Below, one piece after another: positions 1 to 9,500 of a stretch of DNA of 35,943 nt (the stretch's first letter is position 1; the number at the start of each line of letters is the position of its first letter). The stretch lies in the NCBI GenBank assembly GCA_029820995.1, contig JALGUG010000087.1, positions 1 to 35,943 of the forward strand, read 5' to 3'. A program made the position numbers and the translations under genes. The stretch comes from Candidatus Zipacnadia bacterium (GTDB lineage: Bacteria; Armatimonadota; Zipacnadia; JALGUG01). The notes below the pieces were generated by a model. It saw nothing but the letters and a program-made list of their open reading frames with translations. It did no database searches and was not told the DNA's origin.

Positions 1-1701
1 TGCTCGCGGGGCCCGGGTGTCGCGCGGTTCGACGACGTCAGCGTGCAGCCGCTGCGCCTGTTTGGCGGCGTCCCGAGCGGGAAAGGCCCGGCTTCGTGGC
101 GCCCGTACGGGGCCGGCGGCAAGTTGACGCGGGCCGATCTTACGGTGCCGGGAGCCGCCTGGGGCGAGGGGGAGTTCTGCGCCGAAGTGACGCCCGACAA
201 GCGACCGGCCGGACTGTTCTTCGGCTGGTCAGGCAGGACGGGGTACCTGCTCAGCGCGTGCCGTTCCGGGGAGGAAGCAAGCTGGGCCCTCGAGCGAGTT
301 ACCGGCGACGGCAAGAGCACTCTGGTCGGAGGTGACTTGGCCCGCGGGACCGAGGCCATCCGACTGGCGGCCCGCGTTGAGGGGCGGCGGCTGTCCTGTT
401 CCGTCAACGGAAGCGACGCAGGGCTCGTCTATGCGGATGAGCCCTGCCACGGTGAGTGCGGCGTCTTCGCCTTCGGCTCGGCTACCTTTGGGCGCTTCGA
501 AGCCCGCGCGCCTGTGAAATCTCGGACGGTTAGTATCTGTCTGGCCGACGGAACCGATCAGCAGATTCCCGGCTCCCGCGCCAAGTACTTGCTCCACGTG
601 ATCGGCGACCTGTGGCAGCCGGTCGGGTCCGCAATCCGCTCGACGCGGGGCGAGGAGGCTATTCTGGCGCTGCACGCTACTTCCGACCGGCCTGCGGGCT
701 TCTGGTATCGCGATCCTGCTCCGGGTGATTCATTTATCGCCGCCGATGTGCTGTCACTGGAGCCTGGCGCGCGCATACTGTTAGCCCTCGCGCCGCGGTC
801 GCCGGGGCCCGAGACGGGCTACGCCCTGGGCCTCTCGGCTGACGGCGCAGCGCGGATCGAGCTCTTGCGGCAGGGCGAGTGTGTCGCCTCCCGTGAGTTG
901 CCGTCGCTGAAATTCCCTCAGCGCCTGTCCTTTGGTCGGGATGGGCCTTATCTTGTGGCACGCTGGGGCGAGATACTTTTGGTCTGGCGCGACCCGAATC
1001 CGCTGCCCTCGGCCGAGGCCGGTGTGCTGGCGGCGGGTGGCCTGGTGGAGCTGGATAACCTCGAAGTCGGCAACACGCGCGCCCTGGCGTACGACTTCGA
1101 GCGGGCGGCCCCTGATTGGCGTCCGACGGCCGGGCAATGGATCGAGCACTCGGGCATGGCTTGCATCGCGTGGGATCACTGGATCAGCGCCCGGGGCGAT
1201 CCGCTGGCGCTGTCGTGGAACCAGCAGGCCCTGTGGCCCGACTTCGCCGTGCGGTTCCAGGTTAGCGAGTACACGGTGGGCTACGAGGACGGCGCGCACC
1301 GGCACTTCCCCTATCACGACGTGGACGTGATCGTGTGCGGACACGAGCCGGAGCGGGATTCGGGGTACCGGTTCGTCATCGGCGCCGAGGGCGGCCGCTA
1401 CACACGCTTGTACCGCCGGGGGCAGCTTGTGGCGGAGGACGATCGGGCTGAATTTACGATTACGATGGGCAGCCACTGCAACTCCCCACGTGCCTTTGAT
1501 GTGGACGTGGTGCGCACCGGGCGCGTGATCGCCCTGTACCTACAGGGGGAGGCGGCCCTGCAGTTCGAAGACCCCGAGCCGCTCCCGCGAGGACAGGTTG
1601 CACTGGGCGTGGAAGGCTGCAGCGCGAACTTCTGCAACTTCTTCGCCTTCGCGGAGAACACTTGGCGGCTTCTGGCAGCCCCTTCGGGTGAGGCGCAATG
1701 A
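1..1701 (+). CDS. Partial multi-domain jelly-roll (LamG/ConA-like) protein, 5' end outside the window
   Basis: The frame is open from base 1, so the gene starts upstream; 566 codons are visible. A GTG at 43 is in frame, but the 14 codons before it already spell the end of a jelly-roll domain (FDDVSV at codons 10-15), so I do not take it as the start. The same kind of domain-closing strand recurs (GRFEA near codon 165, ELDNLEVG near 350, NFCNFFAFAE near 545). This suggests three complete concanavalin-like sandwich domains after the cut one. Such domains occur in secreted carbohydrate-binding or DUF1080-type proteins, but no catalytic motif was recognised. The stop overlaps the next ATG in an ATGA, so translation is coupled to the oxidoreductase that follows. 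Substrate and exact family are unknown. Confidence 0.75.
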   Translation, partial: CSRGPGVARFDDVSVQPLRLFGGVPSGKGPASWRPYGAGGKLTRADLTVPGAAWGEGEFCAEVTPDKRPAGLFFGWSGRTGYLLSACRSGEEASWALERVTGDGKSTLVGGDLARGTEAIRLAARVEGRRLSCSVNGSDAGLVYADEPCHGECGVFAFGSATFGRFEARAPVKSRTVSICLADGTDQQIPGSRAKYLLHVIGDLWQPVGSAIRSTRGEEAILALHATSDRPAGFWYRDPAPGDSFIAADVLSLEPGARILLALAPRSPGPETGYALGLSADGAARIELLRQGECVASRELPSLKFPQRLSFGRDGPYLVARWGEILLVWRDPNPLPSAEAGVLAAGGLVELDNLEVGNTRALAYDFERAAPDWRPTAGQWIEHSGMACIAWDHWISARGDPLALSWNQQALWPDFAVRFQVSEYTVGYEDGAHRHFPYHDVDVIVCGHEPERDSGYRFVIGAEGGRYTRLYRRGQLVAEDDRAEFTITMGSHCNSPRAFDVDVVRTGRVIALYLQGEAALQFEDPEPLPRGQVALGVEGCSANFCNFFAFAENTWRLLAAPSGEAQ

Positions 1702-2702
1702 TTCGCGTGTTGGTTGTCGGGTGCGGCTCCATCGGGGAGCGCCACCTGCGGGTTCTGCAGCAGGTGCCGGGCGTGGAGCCCGTGCCTGTCGAGCCCCGCC
1801 CCGAGAAGCGGGCCCTGCTGCGGGAGACCTACGACCTGCGCGAGGAGTACGAGAGCTTCGAGCAGGCCGATCTGGGAGCGTTCGATGCCGTGTTCGTCTG
1901 CACGCCCAGCAACCAGCATATCGGCTACGCTCAGGCGGCGGCTGAGGCGGGATGCCACGTGTTCGTGGAGAAGCCCTTGTCCACGACACTGGAGGGTGTG
2001 GACGCGCTGATCGCCGGCACCAGACAAAGAGGCCTCGTGCTGCAGGTCGGCTACGTGCTGCGGCACCATCCGAACACGCAGGACATCGAGCGCTGGATTC
2101 AGGAGGGAGCCCTGGGAGAGGTGCGGGCGGCCAGCTACATCGGCGGCTACGATGTAGCCCAGGCGCGGCCGGACTACCGTGGCACGTACTGGCAAAGGAG
2201 ACTGACCGGCGGCGGGGCGATCTGGGACGCCAGCCACCAGATAGACCTGTTCGAGTGGTTCGTGGGGCCGATCGTCGAGGTCAGCGCCTTTGGGACGCGC
2301 ATCTCGGAGTTGGAAGTGGAGGCGGCCGTCGAGGACGCCGCTACTGTTTGCTACCGGTTCGAGACGGGCGCCCTGGCCTCGGCGATGTATAATCACTTTC
2401 GGCGCGATCGGCGCGGTATCTTCGAGCTCGTGGGCAGCGAGGGCTCCGTCATCTGGGACTACGATACGACGACAGCCACCCTGTATCGCCACGCCACGAA
2501 GACGTATGAGGCGCGCAGCTACGTGTGTGAGCGCGACGACTTCTACCTGGCGCAGGCGCGTAACTTCATCGCGGCGGTCCGCGGCGAGGCCGAGCCGCGC
2601 GTCACGGGCGAGGACGGGAAGGCGTCGCTGCTGGTCGCGCTGGCGTGCTATAGGTCTATGGTAGAGAGCCGGGCCGTGAAAGTGGAGGAGATCGGGCGAT
2701 GA
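1698..2702 (+). CDS. Gfo/Idh/MocA-family NAD(P)-dependent oxidoreductase
   Basis: A 334-residue cytoplasmic dehydrogenase of the usual family length. The N-terminal Rossmann fold opens with VVGCGSIGERH (GxGxxG). The family's E-K-P cofactor-site motif is at E91-K92-P93 (FVEKPLS). A GGGAIWDASHQIDLFEW stretch follows, with D177 and H180 where this family carries its catalytic Asp/His pair. These enzymes oxidise or reduce sugars, inositols and sugar acids; the substrate cannot be read from the sequence. Both ends overlap neighbours by four bases (ATGA at 1698 and 2699). It therefore sits in a tightly coupled operon with the secreted jelly-roll protein and the SDR, which fits breakdown of an unusual sugar. 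Confidence 0.93.
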   Translation: MIRVLVVGCGSIGERHLRVLQQVPGVEPVPVEPRPEKRALLRETYDLREEYESFEQADLGAFDAVFVCTPSNQHIGYAQAAAEAGCHVFVEKPLSTTLEGVDALIAGTRQRGLVLQVGYVLRHHPNTQDIERWIQEGALGEVRAASYIGGYDVAQARPDYRGTYWQRRLTGGGAIWDASHQIDLFEWFVGPIVEVSAFGTRISELEVEAAVEDAATVCYRFETGALASAMYNHFRRDRRGIFELVGSEGSVIWDYDTTTATLYRHATKTYEARSYVCERDDFYLAQARNFIAAVRGEAEPRVTGEDGKASLLVALACYRSMVESRAVKVEEIGR

Positions 2703-3487
2703 CCGTTCAGGAGCTGTTCGACCTCAGCGGGAAGGTTGCCATCGTGACCGGCGGCGGGACCAACATCGGCAAGCACATGGCGGAGGCGCTGTGCGAGGTC
2801 GGCTGTGATGTGGCGATCTGCTCGCGGCGCGGTGAGCTGTGTGAGGCAGTGGCGGCCGAGCTGGCCGAGATCGGCACGCGGACGCTGGGCTTGGGCTGCG
2901 ATGTGACGCAGGAGGACCAGGTCAACGCGATGGTCGAGCGGGTCGCCCGAGAGCTGGGTCCACCGGATATCGTGATCAACGACGCAGGCGGGGCCGTCGT
3001 CAACTCCTGGTTCCCGGAAACCGATGTGACTGAGTTCAGAGCCAGCTTCGAGGTCAATGCCGTGGGATCGCTACTCGTCTCGCAGGCCGCCGCTCGGCAC
3101 ATGATCCCGCGCCGGTGGGGCAAGATCATTCTGGTGGGCTCGATCTACGGCGTGGTCGGCGGGGTGAAGTGGATCTACGAGGCGAGTCCGGGCTTTAAGC
3201 GGGCTTCGATCAACTACGCGGCTGCCAAGGGGGCGCTGGTGCAGATGACCCGGCATCTGGCCACGAGCCTGGGCGAATTCAACATCTGCGTGAACTGTAT
3301 CAGCCCCGGCGGCATTTTCCGCGACCAGGATCCGAACTTCGTCGAACGCTATGTGCAGCGCACGCCGCTGGGCCGCATGGGAACCGAGACCGACTTGAAG
3401 GGCGCCGCCGTGCTGCTCGCGTCACATGCCAGCGACTGGATCACGGGCCAGAACATCCTGGTGGACGGCGGCTGGACGGCGTGGTGA
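2699..3487 (+). CDS. Short-chain dehydrogenase/reductase (classical SDR)
   Basis: A 262-residue SDR. The cofactor motif TGGGTNIGKHMA is near residue 18, and INDAGG replaces the common NNAG. The catalytic residues are S148 (LVGSIYG), Y173 and K177 (YAAAK). S148 and Y173 lie 25 residues apart, about a dozen more than usual; the insert probably forms a substrate lid, as in some gluconate-dehydrogenase-like SDRs. The end is typical (ITGQNILVDGGW). The start ATG overlaps the previous stop. With the Gfo/Idh enzyme and the downstream DHDPS-family enzyme it probably acts on a sugar or sugar acid; the actual substrate is inference only. Confidence 0.93.
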   Translation: MTVQELFDLSGKVAIVTGGGTNIGKHMAEALCEVGCDVAICSRRGELCEAVAAELAEIGTRTLGLGCDVTQEDQVNAMVERVARELGPPDIVINDAGGAVVNSWFPETDVTEFRASFEVNAVGSLLVSQAAARHMIPRRWGKIILVGSIYGVVGGVKWIYEASPGFKRASINYAAAKGALVQMTRHLATSLGEFNICVNCISPGGIFRDQDPNFVERYVQRTPLGRMGTETDLKGAAVLLASHASDWITGQNILVDGGWTAW

Positions 3488-3615
3488 CGCTATCCGGGCG
3501 GTACTGGGGTCGCGACCGACCGGTTTCTGTTCGGATGGCGCAGACGAAGCTGCAAGCCTGAGGCACGGGGGTTTTGGCCGGCGGTCCGGTGACTTCGGCG
3601 GAAAGGGTGGTAGCG

Positions 3616-4557
3616 ATGCTTCGCGCTTCCGATCTACGCGGAATTGTGCCGCCGGTCGTGACGCCGTTGGACGGCGACGGCGAGATTGACGAGCGGGGCC
3701 TGCGTCGCCTGGCCGAGTATCTGATTGCGGGCGGCGTGGGCGGATTGTTCTTGCTCGGCTCCTCTGCCGAGGCGGTATCGCTGCTCCCGGCCGAGCGCCG
3801 GCGCGTGTGCGAGATCATGTTTGACGCCACGAGCGATTCACTCCCTCGCCTGGTCGGCGTTTCCGCGCCCGGCTTTGCCGAAGTGCTCCAGAATATTGAG
3901 ATGGTCGCCGATTTCCCTGCGGACGCGATCGTCTGCACGCCGCCCTTCTACTTCGGCTATGACCACGGCGAGGTGCTCGACTTCTACTATGCGCTCGCGG
4001 AGCGCTCTCCGATTCCGCTGTTTCTATACAACATGCCGCTGCGCACCCGGCACGAGCTCACTCTCGAGCAGCTCCTGCGGCTGGCGGACCACCCCAAGAT
4101 CATCGGCCTGAAGGACACCAGTGGATCATTTCAGCTTATGCTCGAGCTGATCCGCGGTCTGGAGGGGCGGGATGACTTCGCACTGTTTCAGGGCGACGAG
4201 CGCCTGCTAACGAGCTCCGTCCTGCAAGGGTGCCATGGCGGCGTGGTGGGATTGGCGAACCTGGCCCCGCGGCTGTGCGCCGACGCCTACGCAGCCGCGG
4301 CGGTCGGCGACCGTGAAGCGTCCTGGGAACTGCAGGGCCGTATCAACGAGCTGTTCCAGGTCTTCTTCACGGTGGGAACGTCAGGCCGGGGGCCGGTCAG
4401 CGTTGGGAACACTATTGGCGGCCTGAAACTGGCGCTGGAATTGCTGGGGCTCTGCTCGCGGCGCTGCCGCTTTCCGGCGAAACGGCTTACCGATGGGGAT
4501 GCGGACAAGATCGCGGCGATTCTGCGGTCCACAGGATTGCTCTCCAGCCCGGAGTGA
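3616..4557 (+). CDS. Dihydrodipicolinate synthase / N-acetylneuraminate lyase family protein
   Basis: Class I aldolase-type TIM barrel of about 313 residues from ATG 3616. I chose this start over an in-frame TTG at 3574 because a GAAAGGGTGG ribosome site lies just upstream and the product then begins at the family's first strand. Family marks are the pyruvate-binding GSSAE loop (in place of GTTGE), Y138 in YNMP, and the Schiff-base lysine K166 in GLKDTSG. Members make dihydrodipicolinate or cleave/dehydrate sugar acids. It lies with Gfo/Idh and SDR genes rather than lysine genes (lysA is far away, at 21063). A sugar-acid aldolase or dehydratase is therefore more likely than DapA proper, though DapA is not excluded. 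Confidence 0.9.
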   Translation: MLRASDLRGIVPPVVTPLDGDGEIDERGLRRLAEYLIAGGVGGLFLLGSSAEAVSLLPAERRRVCEIMFDATSDSLPRLVGVSAPGFAEVLQNIEMVADFPADAIVCTPPFYFGYDHGEVLDFYYALAERSPIPLFLYNMPLRTRHELTLEQLLRLADHPKIIGLKDTSGSFQLMLELIRGLEGRDDFALFQGDERLLTSSVLQGCHGGVVGLANLAPRLCADAYAAAAVGDREASWELQGRINELFQVFFTVGTSGRGPVSVGNTIGGLKLALELLGLCSRRCRFPAKRLTDGDADKIAAILRSTGLLSSPE

Positions 4558-4563
4558 CCGGGC
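4547..4563 (+). terminator. Hairpin across the stop of the DHDPS-family gene
   Basis: Perfect 6-bp stem GCCCGG / CCGGGC with a 5-nt loop that contains the TGA stop (4555-4557). There is no T-tract behind it, so it is only terminator-like. It lies where the sugar operon plausibly ends. Confidence 0.3.
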
Positions 4564-4623
4564 CGGCGCAGCAGAGGTTGCAACTTGTTGGGGATTCGTA
4601 GTTAAAAGTGTAACGAGCCGAGG

Positions 4624-4631
4624 TATAGAAT
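4624..4631 (+). promoter_or_regulatory. Possible -10 element upstream of the HD-GYP gene
   Basis: TATAGAAT is an AT-rich -10-like box in the 129-bp gap after the DHDPS-family gene. The matching -35 region (GTTAAA around 4601) is poor. It is listed because the HD-GYP gene is separated from the upstream operon and needs its own promoter. Confidence 0.25.
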
Positions 4632-4686
4632 CAGCCGAGAGATGTGAACTGCAAGGCTGCAGCAGCATACGGATGGCCGTCTCGCC

Positions 4687-6390
4687 TTGTGTCACGGGGG
4701 GCTTGCCCTGATTCCAGCGCCACACAACCGAGACGACGCAAGAACCCGCGCCGAGGCGCATAGCCGTGCGGAGATGCTGATCCTAGCCGCGCGGGGCAGC
4801 GTTTTCGGCGTCATTCTGCTCCTGATCCTGTCCGACGCACTGACCAAGCACGACTGGACGTCGCTGTACCTCGTTCTGGTCGCGTTAGTTTATGTGGCGG
4901 CAACCTGCGTTCCCGCGGTGGTCTCGAAGATTACGGGCCGCCTGGAGCTTGCCGTGACCGCCATGGACGTGGTCATCGTCACCGTGATCGTGATGACCAC
5001 CGGCGGCTTGAGCAGCCAGTACTACCCCCTCTATTACTTGCCGGTACTGCAGGCCTGTGTGCGCTTGCGATTCCGGGACGCTGTCGGTGCTGCCGTCCTG
5101 GCTGCAGTGCTGTACTCGTTTGTATGCCTCGCTGAGGGGCTCGACATCGTGGTGCCCACAGCCTCCTACTTGCGGCTGGGCACCTTTGTGACTCTGTGCG
5201 TGTTCTTCGCTCTGATGTCGGCGCAGCTCATGAAGGAGACGCGGGCCCATCGGGAAAAGGCCCTGCAACTGGAGCTCTTGGCCAGCGTGACGCGGAAACT
5301 GCAGTCTTCACTTCGGCTGCATGAACTTCTGCAGAGCATCGCTGCCTCGACCCAGGAGGCCTTCGGCTACGACCGAGTGGACGTGTACCTCGGCGCCGAA
5401 GAGGATGGGCTGACTCTGGAAGCCAGTGTCCCTCGGCACGAGAGGGCTGAGGAGAGGCCGCCGACTCTGGCCTGCGCCCAGGCGGCAGTCGCGACGGGAC
5501 GCGCTGTCGCCTCGGGAGGGGCGGCGCCACCGGATTTGGCCGATCAGTCGGAGCAGGGAACGCTGCGCGCGGTTGCTCTGCCGCTGCACGTGCAGGGCGA
5601 AACCGCCGGCTGCCTGGTAGTGGCGCGCACTGTCGGGCCGCCCTTTTCGGCGTTGACGATGGCGGTTCTGCGAACGCTGGCGGACCTGATGGGCGATGCG
5701 CTTCGCAACGTTCAGCTCTACGAGCACACGCTGTTCGGCGCGATAACAGCTCTGTCGGCGGCCCTGGATGCCAAGAGCCACCAAGCACACGGGCACTCGC
5801 AGCGTGTGTCAGTGACCGCAATGGCGATCGGCCGGGAGCTGGGCCTGACCGAGCGCCGGCGCACCAGCATCCGCCTGGCCGCGCTGCTGCACGACGTGGG
5901 CAAGATCGGAGTCCCCGACCGCATTCTGGAGAGCCGGCACACGCTGAGCGCGGCCGATCTGGAGCAGCTCCGCGCCCACTCCGAGAATGGGGCCGCACTG
6001 CTCGCCAGCATCCCGCAGCTTGAGGGCGTGGCTCGGATCATTCGGCATCACCACGAACGGTTCGACGGCGGCGGCTACCCGGACGGGCTTGCAGGAGAGG
6101 AGATTCCCCTGGGCTCTCGGATTATCTGTCTCGCCGATGCGGCCGACGCGATCATCTTCGGACGCACTTACGGGAACGTTCGAGCGGAGGATGAGGCCCT
6201 GGCGGAGCTTCAGGCTAACGCCGGCTCACAGTTCGATCCCGAGGTCGTGGCCGCCGCCATGCGCGTGTACGAGAAGACCGGCCAGCTCATCGGCAGGCCG
6301 GGGCGTTTCTCCACCACGTCCCAGCCCAGCGGCGAGTCGCCCGCTGCGCTCGCGCCCGAGCTTCCACTCCCCGAAGACAACCGGCGCTGA
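4687..6390 (+). CDS. Membrane GAF + HD-GYP domain protein (probable c-di-GMP phosphodiesterase)
   Basis: 567 residues from TTG 4687; the only later in-frame candidate is ATG 4774 (residue 30), and neither has a strong ribosome site. Residues ~30-185 hold about five or six hydrophobic segments. A short coiled region and a GAF domain (~200-345) follow. The HD-GYP domain (~355-520) carries H402-D403 (LLHDVGKIG), an HHHE run at 454-457 and DGGGYP at 460-465, so the metal and GYP residues are present. The late segment reads FGRTYG rather than the usual DRPYR. The expected role is hydrolysis of cyclic di-GMP at the membrane, controlled by the GAF or membrane sensor part. The last ~40 residues are a Pro/Ser-rich tail. 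The gene stands alone between two carbohydrate-related genes. Confidence 0.93.
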   Translation: MCHGGLALIPAPHNRDDARTRAEAHSRAEMLILAARGSVFGVILLLILSDALTKHDWTSLYLVLVALVYVAATCVPAVVSKITGRLELAVTAMDVVIVTVIVMTTGGLSSQYYPLYYLPVLQACVRLRFRDAVGAAVLAAVLYSFVCLAEGLDIVVPTASYLRLGTFVTLCVFFALMSAQLMKETRAHREKALQLELLASVTRKLQSSLRLHELLQSIAASTQEAFGYDRVDVYLGAEEDGLTLEASVPRHERAEERPPTLACAQAAVATGRAVASGGAAPPDLADQSEQGTLRAVALPLHVQGETAGCLVVARTVGPPFSALTMAVLRTLADLMGDALRNVQLYEHTLFGAITALSAALDAKSHQAHGHSQRVSVTAMAIGRELGLTERRRTSIRLAALLHDVGKIGVPDRILESRHTLSAADLEQLRAHSENGAALLASIPQLEGVARIIRHHHERFDGGGYPDGLAGEEIPLGSRIICLADAADAIIFGRTYGNVRAEDEALAELQANAGSQFDPEVVAAAMRVYEKTGQLIGRPGRFSTTSQPSGESPAALAPELPLPEDNRR

Positions 6391-6510
6391 CGTGACAAGA
6401 ATCACACTTCCACCCTCTGTCGAAACGGCAGATCCTCCAATCTGTCAAAGGCGCGAGCAGGGCCGCTGAAGAAACACCAGCTCAACGCTGGATGTCGGGA
6501 CAAGGACGAC

Positions 6511-9500
6511 ATGCGAACTTCGCGCCGGATCTCTTGCCTAGTCGCTTCAGCCGTGGCCGCGCTGACCGCCCTGCCGGTTGCGGGCGCACCCCGTCTGCTG
6601 CTGTACGCCGGCTTCGAAGACACCACGCAGGCAGCCTACAGCGTGGGCGTCGGGATGGCCGCCCTGGGCGGAGGCAGCGATGTGCTGCTGCACCTGCACG
6701 GGACCGATTTCACCTCCGGTCGGCGCGGCCGGGGCGTGTCTCTGAAGCACGCCGGCCTCTATTACCCCGCCCGGGGGAACTTCTCGGAAGAGGCAGGCAC
6801 GCTTGTCGCCTGGATACGACCGAATTGGTCGGGGGCCGACACCAACAAATACGCCACGATCTTCGGGGTTCAGGGATGGGGCCTATTCTACAAGTATACC
6901 GACCAGAGCTATCTGACCTTTGCGATCACCAAGTCCGACGGGTACTTCGACTACGGCTGCACTGCATCTATCGCCGACTGGCAGCCTGGCCAGTGGCATC
7001 AAGTGGCAATCACGTGGGACCTGAAAGCCGGACGGCGGTGCATTTACGTGGACGGGAAGCTCGGGGGGGAAGGGAAGATCCCGTCGTCTCACGCGGGCCT
7101 GGCTTCGGTGGCCGTCGGCTGCACGCCCGGCGGCGCCAACTCTGTGGACGGAACGCTCGATGAGCTCTACATCTGGTCTGAGCCGCTGCCGGCGGACGAG
7201 ATCGCGGGTGCGTACGCGCGTGGCAACCAGGGCGAGAGGTGCTGGCCTATCCCGCCGCGGCCCGCGCCCCCTCCCCCTGTTCCGGCGGCGCAGGCGGCAC
7301 TGCCGTCGGAGGTTAACTGGGCTCTCGCCGACGCCCCTCGGCGCCGCACCGCGACCCGCGAGCGCATCTCGCTCAACGGTTTCTGGCGGTTTCAGCCGCT
7401 CGAGGCGCCGACCAGTGAGCCGCCGCGCACCGGCTGGGGCTATTTCCGCGTACCGGGCTCCTGGGGCGTACGCGACTATGAGGTGCGCGATGCCCTGTTT
7501 CGCTCCACCAAGGACAAGTGGCAGGGACGGCCGGTGGGGGAGTTCATGTTTGCCTGGTACGAGCGGGAGTTCACGCCGCCGAACGAATGGGGCCGCAGCA
7601 CGCCGCGCCGCCGCGTGACGCTGGGGCTGGACTCTGTGCGGGCCCTGGGAACAGTGTTTCTCAACGGCGAACAGATAGGGAAAGCACTGGAATACGAGCC
7701 GGCACGCTTTGACGTCACCGCGAGGCTGCGGTACGGCGAGAAGAACACGCTTTCCGTTCTGGTGCAGGCTTTGAGAGCGGGCGCCGAGGGCCGCGGTCTG
7801 GACGAGGACGTGTGGCTGGAGCTGGGGCCACCGGTCGGGTCTCCGCAGGTCGGGGCGATCTTCGTTCGGCCTTCGGTGGCGAAGTCCCGGCTGGTTGTGG
7901 TCGCCGATGTCGGGCCCGGCGAGGCGGTCGGGCAGCTCCAGCTTGCGGCTGAGGTCCTCGAACCAGGCCAGGAGCAGCCCATCCACAGCTTCACTTCGCA
8001 GCCCGTTGAGCTCGGTGCCTCGGGGGGCAGTCTGACGGCCGTCTTGCCCTGGCGAGATGCCCGCCTGTGGTCGCCGGAAGACCCCTTCCTCTATGAGCTG
8101 CGCCTGCGCCTGCAATCGGCGGACGGCCGGCTCCTGGACGAGGCCGAGCCGATCACCTTCGGCTTTCGGGAGTTTGCGATTCGGGGCGGGGACTTCACGC
8201 TCAATGGCGTAAAGACGCACCTCAAGGGCCAGTCATCTCCGCCGCTGTATCTGTACTCGTTCAACGCGCACGAGGAGAACATCCGCGCCTGGTTCGAGAA
8301 GCTTCGCTCGGTGGGCGTCTATGCAGTGCGCGAGTACTCGCGGTGGACGACCGGGAAGGCGTGCCACTACCGCGACAAGGCGTATCGGGTGGCGGACGAG
8401 ATGGGCATGCTCATCCTGCCACATGCGCCGGGAGTGCAGAACTTGTGGCGTTCGTGGGACCGTCCCGGCGTGCGGGAGGGGCTCAAGCGGCGTTTGCGCC
8501 AGTACGTGGCGCGCTACGGCAACCATGCCTGTGCGGTGATGTGGATGCAGAACTTCAACCTGGCTGCCTACACTGGCGATATTTGCCCCGATTGGATTGA
8601 CGGCAGCTACGTCTACGAGGACGAGTCGCTCGCCCAGCGGCGGCGCGTCGCTCTGGAGGGGCAGGCGCTGCTGGAGGCGGTTGACGGTGGCACGCGCCCG
8701 GTCTTCCATCATGCCTGCGGTGACCTGGGCGATGTGTATTCGACCATGACTTACCTGGACTTCGGCACGCCGCTGCAGAGCCGGGAGGAATGGCCGCTCA
8801 AGTGGACGCGCAAGCGTCGCAAGCCGTTGCTGGTCGTGGAGACGGGCTTCCCCGTCATTCTGAGTTGGTACCGAGAACGGCGGTGGAGCACGGGCCTGGA
8901 TGTTGTGTACGCCTCCGAGTGCTTGGCCACGCAGTACTCGGCCGCGTATCTGGGCGACCGGGCTTACGCCAACGTGACGCCGGAAGAGGCGGAGGTCCTG
9001 GCGACGAACCGCTGGTCCGAGCGCATTGACTTCCTGCGGACCGCCTCGGCCAATTACCGCCAGATGAAGGCACTGTGGGGCGAGCGCAACCTGCGCTCCT
9101 GGCGCGGCTACGGGTTGTCCGGGTACTGCCTGCACGTCGAGGTCCGCGAGTGCTTCGACTATGCCACGCGAGAGCTGGAGTTGCCCGAGGCCGATCCGCG
9201 TGAGTTCGGCCTGCAAACGGACCACCCGCCGACGACCGTCAGCACCGTCGCCGGCTACACGCCACTGGGACAATCCCTGCGGCGGGCCAATATGCCGGTG
9301 TTGGTCTACATCTCAGGGCCGGAGCAGCGCTTCGTCACCAAGGATCACGCCTTCTACTCCGGCAGGAAGGTGGTGAAGCAGGCGCTGGTCGTCAACGACA
9401 CTTATCAGCGCCTGGACCTGGAGCTGGGCTGGCAGGCGCGGGACGAAGACGGCCACAAGATCGCACGCGGGCGGGGCGAGCTGAGGATCCCGCCGGGCGA

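Noticed and set aside
43-45. GTG at 43 as the start of the first gene
   Set aside because: The frame is open to base 1, and the 14 codons before 43 already encode a jelly-roll closing strand (FDDVSV), so the gene is cut by the window edge.
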